Source: Microbacter margulisiae (lineage in GTDB: Bacteria; Bacteroidota; Bacteroidia; Bacteroidales; Paludibacteraceae). From it: a stretch of 64,000 nucleotides of DNA. The notes under the pieces were generated by a model. The model searched no databases. It saw nothing but the letters and a program-made list of their open reading frames with translations, and was not told where the DNA came from. The stretch covers positions 1,674,001-1,738,000 of the forward strand of contig NZ_JACHYB010000001.1 of assembly GCF_014192515.1 (NCBI RefSeq), in the 5' to 3' direction. Below are positions 24,540-32,973 of this stretch, piece by piece (position 1 is the stretch's first letter; each line of letters starts with the position of its first letter). Made by a program: the position numbers and the translations under genes.

Positions 24540-25571
24540 ATGATGCTATCAAAAAAAATAATGTTTGCTATTGTTGGCAATCTACTTTTTTTCAGCCTGC
24601 TTTTGGCTCAAAAGCCTCAAAAGAATGGGATTATTCCCATTGACAGTTCATACACGGTAGCGCATGAATGGGAGCAAAACCATAAAATCTATCCATTCAT
24701 TTCAATAGTTGAAGATGGAGATACGAGGAATTTACTAATTCATAATCATATAACATACACTCATTATGGAGAACGATATCTCCATCTTGATGTAGCACAA
24801 CCTAAAATCATTCATGGGACAAAACAGCCTGTTGTATTAATCATCCATGCAGGTGGGTGGTGTTCTGGAACCTATCAAATGGATAGACCTATCGCCTATG
24901 AATTAGCGAGACATGGTTTTGCCACCGTCTGTGCAGAATACCGAATGTCTCCGGAAGCAAAATATCCTGCTGCCATCAAAGACGTTGAAACAGCCCTACG
25001 TTGGATAAGGGCTTATGCGAAACAATATCATTTTGACCCAAATAAAGTCGCTATTCTTGGATCTTCTGCCGGTGGACAATTAGCGGCTTTAGTTGGCAGT
25101 CTGAATACGGCTTACCCAACTTTTGAAACAAATGCATATAAACGTTGTTCAGTACACGTCAATGCTGTCGTCGACATGGACGGAATCTTAACATTCATAG
25201 GACATGGATCAAAAGAAGGGAAAGATCAACCAGGCAAATTATCATGTGCTACCCGCTGGTTTGGTGTTTCGATGAAAATAAATCCGGCCCCCTATCTACA
25301 AGCCTCAGCTCTCACCCATGTCAACCCACATAGCGCACCTTTCCTTTTTATAAACAGCAGCCTAGCTCGTATGCATGCCGGACGGAATGCTTTGATTGCC
25401 AAACTCAACCAATATGGAATTTACAGCGAAGTGCACGAGATTCCAAACACACCGCATACCTACTGGCTTTTTCATCCCTGGTTTGACGAAGCAATGCGCT
25501 ATACTATCAATTTTTTATCTAAAGAATTATTCTACAATCCAATAGTACAAAACAATCCACGTAACCCATAA
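24540..25571 (+). CDS. Secreted alpha/beta hydrolase (HSL-like esterase)
   Basis: A 343-residue protein with an N-terminal signal peptide (hydrophobic about 8-23, cleavage near LLAQK). The oxyanion motif is H103-A-G-G-W, a variant of HGGG. The nucleophile is Ser176 in G174-S-S-A-G178, and the Asp/His pair probably lies at about 290-325 (EIPNTPHTYWLFHPW). It resembles carbohydrate esterases and BD-FAE/HSL-type lipases. The substrate is unknown: an acetylated glycan or short-chain ester is plausible for a periplasmic or outer-membrane Bacteroidota enzyme. It stands alone, 46 bp before the START-like gene. Confidence 0.85.
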   Translation: MMLSKKIMFAIVGNLLFFSLLLAQKPQKNGIIPIDSSYTVAHEWEQNHKIYPFISIVEDGDTRNLLIHNHITYTHYGERYLHLDVAQPKIIHGTKQPVVLIIHAGGWCSGTYQMDRPIAYELARHGFATVCAEYRMSPEAKYPAAIKDVETALRWIRAYAKQYHFDPNKVAILGSSAGGQLAALVGSLNTAYPTFETNAYKRCSVHVNAVVDMDGILTFIGHGSKEGKDQPGKLSCATRWFGVSMKINPAPYLQASALTHVNPHSAPFLFINSSLARMHAGRNALIAKLNQYGIYSEVHEIPNTPHTYWLFHPWFDEAMRYTINFLSKELFYNPIVQNNPRNP

Positions 25572-25617
25572 ACTTACTGTCAAGTATCCATGGTAGCGTG
25601 TTCTTATATAGGTTGCT

Positions 25618-25998
25618 ATGAAAAAAGAAAAGATTCAGTTAGAATACGTATTTTCCAACATTTCAATTAATGTTTTATGGAATAATATAAGTACAGCTGC
25701 AGGATTGTCGGAATGGTTTGCTGACAAAGTAGAAACCCAAGGTCGTATTTTTACTTTCACGTGGGGTGATTACAGCCAAACAGCAGAAATGATTCAATTG
25801 CATAATGGATCCTCAATTCGTTTCAGATGGCAAGACGACGCTGAGCACACCTATTTTGAGTTCAGGCTTGCTGTGGACGAATTAGTTCCTCAAACTGCAT
25901 TGATTATTATTGACTTTGCAACTCCAGACGAAATAAATGATGCTACTTTACTTTGGAATAAGCAAATAAGCAATCTCAGACTGCACGCAGGAATTTAA
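25618..25998 (+). CDS. START-like/SRPBCC domain protein
   Basis: A 126-residue single-domain protein of the AHSA1/SRPBCC type common in Bacteroidota. The segments LEYVFSNISINVLWNNIST and GLSEWFADKVETQGRIFTFTWG (about 33-54) are typical of the START-like family. It forms a helix-grip cavity that binds a hydrophobic ligand. No partner gene is evident, and the ligand is unknown. It converges on hisH with a 9-bp gap. Confidence 0.82.
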   Translation: MKKEKIQLEYVFSNISINVLWNNISTAAGLSEWFADKVETQGRIFTFTWGDYSQTAEMIQLHNGSSIRFRWQDDAEHTYFEFRLAVDELVPQTALIIIDFATPDEINDATLLWNKQISNLRLHAGI

Positions 25999-26006
25999 TC
26001 ATTGAA

Positions 26007-26591
26007 TTATAGCTGCAAAAAATTAGTCAGAATTTGTTCTCCAACTACACCGGATTTCTCTGGATGAAACTGCACAGCAAAAAAATTATCTTGTTGCAAA
26101 GCAGCACTATACGAAACCATATAATTTGCTGAAGCAATTGTGTATTCGCTTAAAGGAGCATAAAAGCCATGTACAAAATACACATAACTATGCTCAGGAA
26201 CTTGTTGAAAAATAGGCCCCTTCAACCCATAGATATCATTCCACCCAATCTGCGGAATCTTCATACCCAAAGAAGGGAATCGTTTAATTGGTTGATCGAT
26301 AATGCCTAAACAGTTAGTTTGATTTTCTTCAGAGAAACGACAGAGCAACTGCATACCAAGGCAAATCCCTAGCACAGGTTGTTTTAATGATCGAATGACG
26401 TGATCCAAATCATGCTTTTGCAAATAATTCATTGCAGTAGAAGCCTCTCCAACACCCGGAAAAATAACTTTATCAGCTTTGCGAATCAACGCTGGATCAT
26501 CGGTTACCTCTGCATTATACCCAAGCCGTTCTAATGCAAACAGTACGGATCGAATATTTCCCGCATTATATTTAATAATCACAATGTTCAT
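26007..26591 (-). CDS. hisH: Imidazole glycerol phosphate synthase subunit HisH (glutaminase)
   Basis: A 194-residue class-I glutamine amidotransferase. The catalytic triad is Cys77 (in GICLGMQLL), His176 and Glu178 (in FHPEKS). The opening IIKYNAGNIRSV fits HisH. It supplies ammonia to HisF for histidine and AICAR synthesis. The other his genes are not in this window: it has no his neighbour on either side and is followed by a convergent gene. HisF must be encoded elsewhere. Confidence 0.94.
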   Translation of the reverse strand: MNIVIIKYNAGNIRSVLFALERLGYNAEVTDDPALIRKADKVIFPGVGEASTAMNYLQKHDLDHVIRSLKQPVLGICLGMQLLCRFSEENQTNCLGIIDQPIKRFPSLGMKIPQIGWNDIYGLKGPIFQQVPEHSYVYFVHGFYAPLSEYTIASANYMVSYSAALQQDNFFAVQFHPEKSGVVGEQILTNFLQL

Positions 26592-26630
26592 ATGACATAC
26601 TTTTGAATAACAGGATGCTTAAAAAATGAT

Positions 26631-26658
26631 TTGCCGGTATTTTCACAAACACCGGCAA
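26631..26658 (-). terminator. Putative terminator of the ECF-sigma/DUF4252 operon
   Basis: An 8-bp stem (26631-26638 with 26651-26658, TTGCCGGT/ACCGGCAA) with a 12-nt loop. On the minus strand a T-rich stretch follows within a few bases. Confidence 0.5.
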
Positions 26659-26717
26659 AAGTAATCAATTTCAGGTAAAAAAAGATGAAAAAAATCAAGT
26701 TGTAAAAGCGCTGTCTG

Positions 26718-27188
26718 TTATTTCGCTATTTTCTCTAAATCAGCATGAGATAAATTTCCTTTCATAAGGATAAGACTCAATTGCTCTTCATTTTGAGATT
26801 CAATAATAAGTTCAGAATTATCATCGGCACTCGTCGATCCATAAACGATGGAATGATCTTCTTTGTTTTTCGTTACCATCATTTTCTCAAAGTTACCGTG
26901 TTTTAATATATTATCCAGTGTCAACTGAAAAGTTTTACGCATTTCTGCCCGCGGAGTTAAATTTATTGTCAGAATTTTCATACTCTTGATGCGGGACAAT
27001 ACTTCTTTTGTTTCCTGATCAATATCATTTGCGCCAAGCCACTGTGTAAGATTAAACAATCCTTTTTGAATAGAAACATATTCGCAATTTTTATTGTTCG
27101 CATACCTATCAATCAGTTTTTCAACAGTTTGACCACTGGCAGAAATAGCAGCAAAAAATATCAAAAGAAAAATCAATTTAGTTTTCAT
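26718..27188 (-). CDS. DUF4252 domain-containing exported protein
   Basis: A 156-residue protein with a clear N-terminal signal peptide (hydrophobic about 5-18, cleavage near SASGQ). The mature part resembles DUF4252, a Bacteroidota family of small periplasmic or outer-membrane proteins, often encoded with ECF sigma factors. No lipobox is seen. It is the third gene of the operon and overlaps the preceding gene by 11 bp. It is probably regulated by, or feeds back on, the sigma system. The function is unknown. Confidence 0.8.
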   Translation of the reverse strand: MKTKLIFLLIFFAAISASGQTVEKLIDRYANNKNCEYVSIQKGLFNLTQWLGANDIDQETKEVLSRIKSMKILTINLTPRAEMRKTFQLTLDNILKHGNFEKMMVTKNKEDHSIVYGSTSADDNSELIIESQNEEQLSLILMKGNLSHADLEKIAK

Positions 27189-27729
27189 TCTTTCTTATAG
27201 TCGTTTGGTTAAATGTTATCGTATCATCTTCGTTCAGCGTATCATGTTTTTGAAACAATGAAACAATACTCAAATGTTTACCTAACCGGCCGAATTGTTC
27301 GACCTGATAAAGGCTTGTATTAAATTTTCCTGTTACTAAATGTAGCTTTGCCGCTGCCATCATCAACGCCTTTTCCGGATCATTAATCCGCTGGCCATTA
27401 ACAATCATATAATTATTCTGACGTTGAACATAATAAATTGTTCCTGTAGCAATAAAGAAAGCCACAACTGCAGCACTGCTCCACAACATAAAATGATATG
27501 CGAATGAATGACGATGCCTATGTGATAGTGCTGCTATCACATGTTTATCAAACTCACTATCAGGTATTTCTTCATTTCTTTGATCGCTAAGACTAACAAA
27601 CAGATAACGATACTTTTCCAGTGATGATGAAATATGATTTGAGAGAAAATAATTTCTCAACAACGCTTCTTCTTCCAAAGAAGTTTCTGCATCAAAATAT
27701 TTTTGCAAAAGTGTTTCTACGTTGTTCAT
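27178..27729 (-). CDS. Single-pass membrane protein, probable anti-sigma or sigma-associated protein
   Basis: A 183-residue protein with about 80 cytoplasmic N-terminal residues, one transmembrane helix (about 82-105, SSAAVVAFFIATG) and a ~78-residue exported domain. The N-terminal segment LLQKYFDAETSLEEEALLRNYF is the type found before anti-sigma-like membrane proteins in Bacteroidota. Its start overlaps the sigma gene stop by 4 bp, so it is translationally coupled to it. Topology and position suggest it holds or senses for the sigma factor. No FecR or zinc-finger ASD motif is visible. Confidence 0.72.
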   Translation of the reverse strand: MNNVETLLQKYFDAETSLEEEALLRNYFLSNHISSSLEKYRYLFVSLSDQRNEEIPDSEFDKHVIAALSHRHRHSFAYHFMLWSSAAVVAFFIATGTIYYVQRQNNYMIVNGQRINDPEKALMMAAAKLHLVTGKFNTSLYQVEQFGRLGKHLSIVSLFQKHDTLNEDDTITFNQTTIRKNEN

Positions 27730-28229
27730 ATATTTTCTTTGTTTAATAACTCTCTAATTTTTTGTCTTGCTCTCGACAGATTGACTTTAATGGCATTCTC
27801 GGACATCCCTGTTATTCGGGTTATTTCTTCAAATTCTAAATCATCAACATCACGTAAATGAATTACCGTCCGCTGCTGTTCAGGCAAAAATGCCATTAAC
27901 TTTTTTATTCTCTCAGCTAAATCTTGCTGCTCTACCTGTTCATACGGAGAGCGATCTGTAGAAAAACTAATATCAGTAAGTTCATCAAAATCAACCCTGC
28001 GCAATATTCTTAATCTATCCAGACAATAATTTCTCGCTACTTGCAGACAAAAAGCCTGAATATTATCCGCTTTTTCAATTTGCTCCCTTTGTGCCCACAA
28101 TTTCAAATAAACATCCTGCACTGCATCTTCTGCGTTCGTAGCATTGCCCAGCAGTGCTTTTGCTAAACGATAAATTTTATTTTTTAGCGGTAGGATTTTT
28201 ATTTCAAACTGTTTCAAATCCATGTACAT
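27726..28229 (-). CDS. ECF-type RNA polymerase sigma factor
   Basis: A 167-residue sigma-70 family protein of ECF size. Region 2 spans about 10-80, with NAEDAVQDVYLKLW (2.1-2.3) and NIQAFCLQVARNYCLDRLR (2.4). Region 4 spans about 110-160, with LPEQQRTVIHLRDVDDLEFEEI and the helix-turn-helix MSENAIKVNLSRARQKI. An internal ATG at 28223 is an alternative start. It heads a three-gene operon with a membrane protein and a DUF4252 protein, probably an envelope-stress or surface-sensing unit. Confidence 0.92.
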   Translation of the reverse strand: MYMDLKQFEIKILPLKNKIYRLAKALLGNATNAEDAVQDVYLKLWAQREQIEKADNIQAFCLQVARNYCLDRLRILRRVDFDELTDISFSTDRSPYEQVEQQDLAERIKKLMAFLPEQQRTVIHLRDVDDLEFEEITRITGMSENAIKVNLSRARQKIRELLNKENI

Positions 28230-28323
28230 AATAAATGACGAATTCGCTGGAAAAAGATTACAGCGATTATTCTTTTTTAACTAATCCCTTATTAAGGCTA
28301 TCTTATTCCACTGTAAAAATAGC

Positions 28324-28331
28324 TATTTTTG
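28324..28331 (+). promoter_or_regulatory. -7 element of the S1/P1 nuclease gene
   Basis: TATTTTTG, 40 bp before the ATG at 28372. The -33 element is weak. Confidence 0.45.
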
Positions 28332-28371
28332 CAGCCCAACAGGCAAGTTTTAAATATAAAATTTTATTGTT

Positions 28372-29154
28372 ATGAATAAGAAGAAAACACCTCTATTGCT
28401 ACTTTGTATCATAGGATTGATTATTCCTCAAATGACTTTCGCTTGGGGCATGACTGGGCACCGGGTTATCGGAAAACTGGCCGAAATGAATATCAGTCAA
28501 AAAGCTAAAAATCGCATCAATAAAGTGCTGGATAATACAAGTATTGCTATGGTAGCTAATTGGGGAGACTTTATAAAATCAGACAGTACCCTTGCTTATA
28601 CCGCCGTGTGGCATTACAAAGATATTCCTTCCGGATTAACACGGGAAGAGTTCGACAAACAAGCTCTTACCAAAGACGATGGCCAAGTAGTTTACCAGGT
28701 TTTACGTTTGATCAAAGAATTAAAATCACACCCAAACAATGCTATGGATTTGAAACTATTAATTCATCTGGTGGGCGACATGCATCAACCGCTACATATA
28801 GGACATCCTGAAGACAAAGGCGGCAATATGATTAAGATCAGATGGATGGGACGAGAGACAAATCTACATTCTCTTTGGGATAGTGGACTGATCGATATGC
28901 AACAACTCAGCTACCGTGAATATGCCGATTATCTGTTCAGAACTCAGAAGTTTGCTTTACCTGTTTTTCAACAGTCCATGGTATTGGACTGGGCATGGCA
29001 AACTTACGAAGCAGCACAGATCGTCTACAATTCGGTTTCTGACGTAAAAAATCCATTCTATTACGATTACAAATATCGAGCTTTGTTAGAAAATTGTTTA
29101 TCTGATGCAGGCGACCACTTGGCAATTGTTCTCAACTATCTATATGGAAAATAA
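28372..29154 (+). CDS. Secreted S1/P1-type zinc nuclease
   Basis: A 260-residue exported protein. A signal peptide (about 1-24) precedes Trp25, which as the mature N-terminus would be a zinc ligand, as in P1 nuclease. The trinuclear zinc site is complete: His30, Asp66, His81, His132, Asp136, His138 or His142, His166 and Asp170 are all visible in the expected order. It should hydrolyse single-stranded DNA/RNA or 3'-nucleotides in the periplasm or outside the cell, for nutrient scavenging. It stands alone. Confidence 0.93.
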   Translation: MNKKKTPLLLLCIIGLIIPQMTFAWGMTGHRVIGKLAEMNISQKAKNRINKVLDNTSIAMVANWGDFIKSDSTLAYTAVWHYKDIPSGLTREEFDKQALTKDDGQVVYQVLRLIKELKSHPNNAMDLKLLIHLVGDMHQPLHIGHPEDKGGNMIKIRWMGRETNLHSLWDSGLIDMQQLSYREYADYLFRTQKFALPVFQQSMVLDWAWQTYEAAQIVYNSVSDVKNPFYYDYKYRALLENCLSDAGDHLAIVLNYLYGK

Positions 29155-29235
29155 AGAAAAAAATTCCGCGATTCAAGCTCAAATTATTATTTTACAAAAA
29201 ATTGCATATCAACAGCTTAACAAGAAACTCCTAAC

Positions 29236-30315
29236 ATGACAAAATCAGAATTTATTGAAACAATTTTACCTGTTGAAATTGTATATCATCCTTCATGGTG
29301 GCACAAAAATGCCGGAATTACTTTCGACGAAGACTTCTTTTTCCATCCATCAAAAAGAGTAGAAAGTGAACAAACCATGGAAAAACTCCTTTATGAGAAA
29401 TTCGGGAACTATGGTATGGGGAAAGACCATGATATCTTACGCCCTGAAGTAGGAGCTGTACACAACGCAGCAGGATTTATGCTCTCCGAAATGTTAGGTT
29501 GCAAAGTGAAATATTCGGAAGATGCATCTCCGACAGTCATGCCACTTAACAAGGATAGTTTGACCATAGATCAAAGTGATGTAATGCATAGCAAAGTTTT
29601 AAAAAAGTTTCAAGACCTATGTGATGCATTAAAGAAGAAACATGGCTATTTAAGTGGAGATGTTAATTGGGGAGGTGTTCTTAATTTAGCTTTGGATGTG
29701 AGGGGGCAGGAGATTTTTACCGATTTTTTTATGCAACCAGATGATGTCAAATCCTATTTTGCAAATCTGGCTTCTGTTATCGAACTCTTTGTGGTTGACA
29801 TCCAAAAAAAGACAGGAACGTCATCAATATCGGTAAACAGGATGGTTGGAAAATTCAAAAAGCCTGTTTTTCTACACTCAGAATGCACACACACAATGAT
29901 TGCCAACGACCAATACGAAGAGTTTCTCTTGCCTATTGATATCGAATGGAGTAAAAGACAAAGGCCTTTTGGCATTCACTATTGCGGCCCTGATCCTCAT
30001 AGGTATGCTAATTTATTTAAAAAAATTCCACATCTTGATTTTCTTGATGTCGGATGGGGAGGTGATGTGAAACTTTTAAGGGAAGCCCTGCCAAATACCT
30101 TCTTGAACATCAGGCTTGACCCTGTGAGCATCAATAGTCAATCAAATGATATGATCGAGCAAACAATCAGAAAATTAGTAACCGATTCTAAGAACCCATT
30201 CCTTACGGGCATTTGCTGCATCAACATGGATGATCAGGTACAAGACTCTAAGGTCGAAACTATATTGAAACCAGTTCAGCAAATAAGAGAGGAATATATG
30301 GCATCTATAAACTAA
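29236..30315 (+). CDS. Uroporphyrinogen decarboxylase-superfamily protein, MtaA/MtbA-like zinc signature
   Basis: A 359-residue TIM-barrel protein. It lacks the Arg-rich N-terminal substrate loop of HemE but has His248-X-Cys250 and Cys327 (in TGICC). This H-x-C...C pattern is the zinc-thiolate site of corrinoid:CoM methyltransferases (MtaA/MtbA), with similar spacing. A second cluster of possible ligands lies at His214, Cys217 and His219. Known relatives move methyl groups between corrinoid proteins and thiols. No corrinoid protein or cognate methyltransferase is adjacent. A methyltransferase is therefore more likely than a decarboxylase, but the substrate is unknown. Confidence 0.72.
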   Translation: MTKSEFIETILPVEIVYHPSWWHKNAGITFDEDFFFHPSKRVESEQTMEKLLYEKFGNYGMGKDHDILRPEVGAVHNAAGFMLSEMLGCKVKYSEDASPTVMPLNKDSLTIDQSDVMHSKVLKKFQDLCDALKKKHGYLSGDVNWGGVLNLALDVRGQEIFTDFFMQPDDVKSYFANLASVIELFVVDIQKKTGTSSISVNRMVGKFKKPVFLHSECTHTMIANDQYEEFLLPIDIEWSKRQRPFGIHYCGPDPHRYANLFKKIPHLDFLDVGWGGDVKLLREALPNTFLNIRLDPVSINSQSNDMIEQTIRKLVTDSKNPFLTGICCINMDDQVQDSKVETILKPVQQIREEYMASIN

Positions 30316-30336
30316 TTGACAAAATAAACCTTACTC

Positions 30337-31116
30337 CTACCCGCATAATACATACAAATCATCACGTGGATTCAGTATCAGCAAAGGCACTCGGCTATTG
30401 ACAATCATCTTACGTTCCGGTGGTCCAAATAATAAGTCATCCAATCCATATTCCCGTGAAGCAGTTAGTACAACTATATCTGCTTCACCTTGCGAAGCAC
30501 GCATTACAGCTTCTTGCTGAATGCCAAAACTATCCTTCCGACCTTTAGATAAACGATAAGGAATGGAAAACTTCGTTAGAAGAGTTTGAATAGCTTCTGC
30601 ATTGCGAGCAGCACGAGGACCATAATCATTAGCCAATAAAATATCAAAAGACGAAGGATAGAAACGCCCAAATGAAGAAGCAATTACTCCTTTCTCTTTT
30701 TCTTCGGGCAAAAAACCAACAGGAATCAGCCATCTCCTACAAGCAATTAAAGAGAATCCCTCTTTGATAAAAACATAAGGCATTCGTAAATCACGACAAG
30801 CCGACAACAAAGGCATCACACGATAAAACCTTGTTTGTTTAGCTAAAGGGATGATCAATATGGCAACATCCAATTCATTCAAAATTAAGGATAAGAAAGG
30901 TAAGCTCCCTGTTTTACAATATGTCAGGAAGACATCTTCCTTTTCTTGTTTCCATTTCCGATGCACAGATTCTACCCCAGACCGTTCCTGCTCATCCGAA
31001 ACCAACGAAAGCAAAGATATTGGTTTGTTGAAGGCCTTAGACCATTCTGTAGCCAAACGAAAGGCCTGTTCCGGGAAATATCGGACATCACACAATATGG
31101 TAAAGGATTCCTGCAT
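30337..31116 (-). CDS. Universal stress protein family protein (two-domain)
   Basis: A 259-residue tandem Usp-like protein. The C-terminal domain has EADIVVLTASREYGLDDLLFGPPERKMIVNSRVPLLILNP (about 212-251), corresponding to the Usp G-2x-G-9x-G(S) region in degenerate form. The canonical ATP-binding Gly residues are not fully conserved, so nucleotide binding is uncertain. The N-terminal domain is more divergent. It lies 16 bp downstream of a DMT transporter gene on the same strand, probably co-transcribed. Confidence 0.72.
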   Translation of the reverse strand: MQESFTILCDVRYFPEQAFRLATEWSKAFNKPISLLSLVSDEQERSGVESVHRKWKQEKEDVFLTYCKTGSLPFLSLILNELDVAILIIPLAKQTRFYRVMPLLSACRDLRMPYVFIKEGFSLIACRRWLIPVGFLPEEKEKGVIASSFGRFYPSSFDILLANDYGPRAARNAEAIQTLLTKFSIPYRLSKGRKDSFGIQQEAVMRASQGEADIVVLTASREYGLDDLLFGPPERKMIVNSRVPLLILNPRDDLYVLCG

Positions 31117-31132
31117 AAATTCGAAAAGATGC

Positions 31133-32020
31133 TTAGTCTAAAAACAGCAACACACAGCCACCAACACTTACAAATGCACCTATAACTTGAAAAAGAGTAA
31201 TGCGCTGTTTAAACATTATAGCAGAAGGAACAATGATGAAAATTGGCACTAGCCCAATTAATGTTGCTGCAACACCAGCTGAGGTGTGTTGGATAGCATA
31301 CAGCGAAAGAGCAACACCAACAAAAGGGCCAAAAAAAGAACCAACAAATACAGCGCTTAAACCTCGGCGGTCCTTAAATGCAAACCGCAAATTCCCCCAA
31401 CGACGTAGAACGGTCACTAAAATAATAAAAGCAAAACCACCTGTCAGTGCTCGAATCTGCGTAGCAGCCATTGCATCATAATTACCAATCCCTTTCTTAC
31501 TGATTACCAAGCCTAATCCCTGACCGATTGCACCTCCCAAAGCAAATAAAAATCCTTTCAAAGGGACATTAAAATTAAGCTTTTCCCCGGATTTTTTCCC
31601 CAGCATTGCCATAAAAATACCTGTAACCGTAACGAAAATACCGGCTGTTTTCAGCAACGATAACCGCTCTCCCAAAAACACGAATCCGATAAAAGCAGTG
31701 ATCGGTGGAGCAAGCGTCATCACTAACTGTGCCATTCGGGATCCAATTAATGTGTAGGAATAAAAAAGACAAAGATCGCCCAAAAAAAATCCGATAAAGC
31801 CTGACAACGATAGCCAAAACCATTGATATGGTGTAGCGTCTACAGGAAAGAAAAGTCCACGGGTAATCCATGTAGCAATACCTAAAAGCAGAATCGCCAT
31901 CACAAGCCGAATGACATTAACAGACAGCGACCCGAGACGGCTTCCTGCCATTTCAAAAAACAGGGCACTAAAAGTCCAGCAAAAAGCTACTGCAAGTGCA
32001 GAAATCTCACCAATATGCAC
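31133..32020 (-). CDS. EamA/DMT family transporter
   Basis: A 295-residue membrane protein with ten hydrophobic segments in two EamA repeats. A GTG start at 32020 (VHIGEISALAVAFCWT) is chosen because it begins exactly where homologues begin and a TACTTTTG promoter element (minus strand, 32047-32054) lies just upstream. The earlier in-frame ATG at 32128 would add a 36-residue basic leader. Conserved-looking segments are LVMTLAPPITAFIGFVFLGERLS and LIGLVPIFIIVPSAIMFKQRIT, the repeated EamA ends. The substrate is unknown. Confidence 0.85.
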   Translation of the reverse strand: MHIGEISALAVAFCWTFSALFFEMAGSRLGSLSVNVIRLVMAILLLGIATWITRGLFFPVDATPYQWFWLSLSGFIGFFLGDLCLFYSYTLIGSRMAQLVMTLAPPITAFIGFVFLGERLSLLKTAGIFVTVTGIFMAMLGKKSGEKLNFNVPLKGFLFALGGAIGQGLGLVISKKGIGNYDAMAATQIRALTGGFAFIILVTVLRRWGNLRFAFKDRRGLSAVFVGSFFGPFVGVALSLYAIQHTSAGVAATLIGLVPIFIIVPSAIMFKQRITLFQVIGAFVSVGGCVLLFLD

Positions 32021-32080
32021 CTTGAAAAAGAATAAAAATTGAACTGCAAAAGTAGATAATATCTTTTGAATGAGCAGCCA

Positions 32081-32112
32081 TTTGTTGATTTTAAGTTTAA
32101 ACTCTACCTTTG
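32081..32112 (+). promoter_or_regulatory. Promoter of the 3'-5' exonuclease gene
   Basis: A perfect TTTG (32081-32084), a 20-bp spacer and TACCTTTG (32105-32112), 76 bp before the ATG at 32189. Confidence 0.7.
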
Positions 32113-32188
32113 TCAAGAAAACCTGCAAAGTAAGTTGGTAAGTTTAGACAACACAACCTTGGATTCTCACGTTTAGACACTTTTCATT

Positions 32189-32926
32189 ATGGCAACAACT
32201 TCAAAAGATAAGATTCTTTTTCTGGACATCGAAACAGTTTCTCAAGCAAAAGATTATCATGACCTTCCAGAAAGGCTGGTACCATTATGGGAAAAGAAAT
32301 CGACCTCCTTGCAACAACGCATGCCTGAAACATATCCAGAAGATATGCATACTCAGGCTATCTTTGAGAAAAGTGCTGCTATTTTTGCTGAATTTGGTAA
32401 GATTATCTGCATTTCAGTAGGATTTATTTATTATAAAAATGGAGAAGAAAAATTCAGAGTCAAATCGTTTTATGGCGATGATGAAAAAAATATTTTAATC
32501 GAATTTGCTGCTACCCTTACCCATTTTGGAAATGCTTCTGAAATCAACTTATGCGGACATAATATCAAAGAATTTGATATTCCATATATTTGCAGAAGGA
32601 TGCTAATCAACAATCTGTCATTGCCTGAAATTCTTAATATAGGTGCAAAGAAACCATGGGAAGTCCCATTACTAGATACTTTAGAAATGTGGAAATTTGG
32701 AGACTTTAAACATTATACATCGCTCAATCTTCTAACCGCTTTATTTGATATTCCGACACCCAAAGACGATATTGACGGCAGCCAGGTCAGTAGTGTTTAT
32801 TACGGGGAACACAATATAAAACGTATTGCTACTTATTGCGAAAAAGATGTTGTAGCCACAGCACAATTATTTTTACGGTTAAACCAAATGCCTGTAATTC
32901 AAGATCATTGCATTGAACACGTTTAA
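32189..32926 (+). CDS. Predicted 3'-5' exonuclease (PolB exonuclease-like, RNase H fold)
   Basis: A 245-residue DnaQ-like nuclease of the PolB-related exonuclease group. Exo I is FLDIETVS (Asp13 and Glu15), exo II is GHNIKEFDIPYI (about 121-132), and exo III is YCEKDVVATAQL (Tyr-X3-Asp, about 216-220), giving a DEDDy site. It is not attached to a polymerase. It probably acts in DNA repair or trimming. It is followed 47 bp later by the lytic transglycosylase gene. Confidence 0.88.
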   Translation: MATTSKDKILFLDIETVSQAKDYHDLPERLVPLWEKKSTSLQQRMPETYPEDMHTQAIFEKSAAIFAEFGKIICISVGFIYYKNGEEKFRVKSFYGDDEKNILIEFAATLTHFGNASEINLCGHNIKEFDIPYICRRMLINNLSLPEILNIGAKKPWEVPLLDTLEMWKFGDFKHYTSLNLLTALFDIPTPKDDIDGSQVSSVYYGEHNIKRIATYCEKDVVATAQLFLRLNQMPVIQDHCIEHV

Positions 32927-32973
32927 GACTCAAGTCAGAGAGAGTACGTGAATGCCAACGAAGATTGTACAAC

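Noticed and set aside
29236-30315. hemE (uroporphyrinogen decarboxylase)
   Set aside because: The N-terminal substrate-binding loop of HemE is absent, and an H-x-C...C zinc pattern typical of methyltransferase relatives is present.
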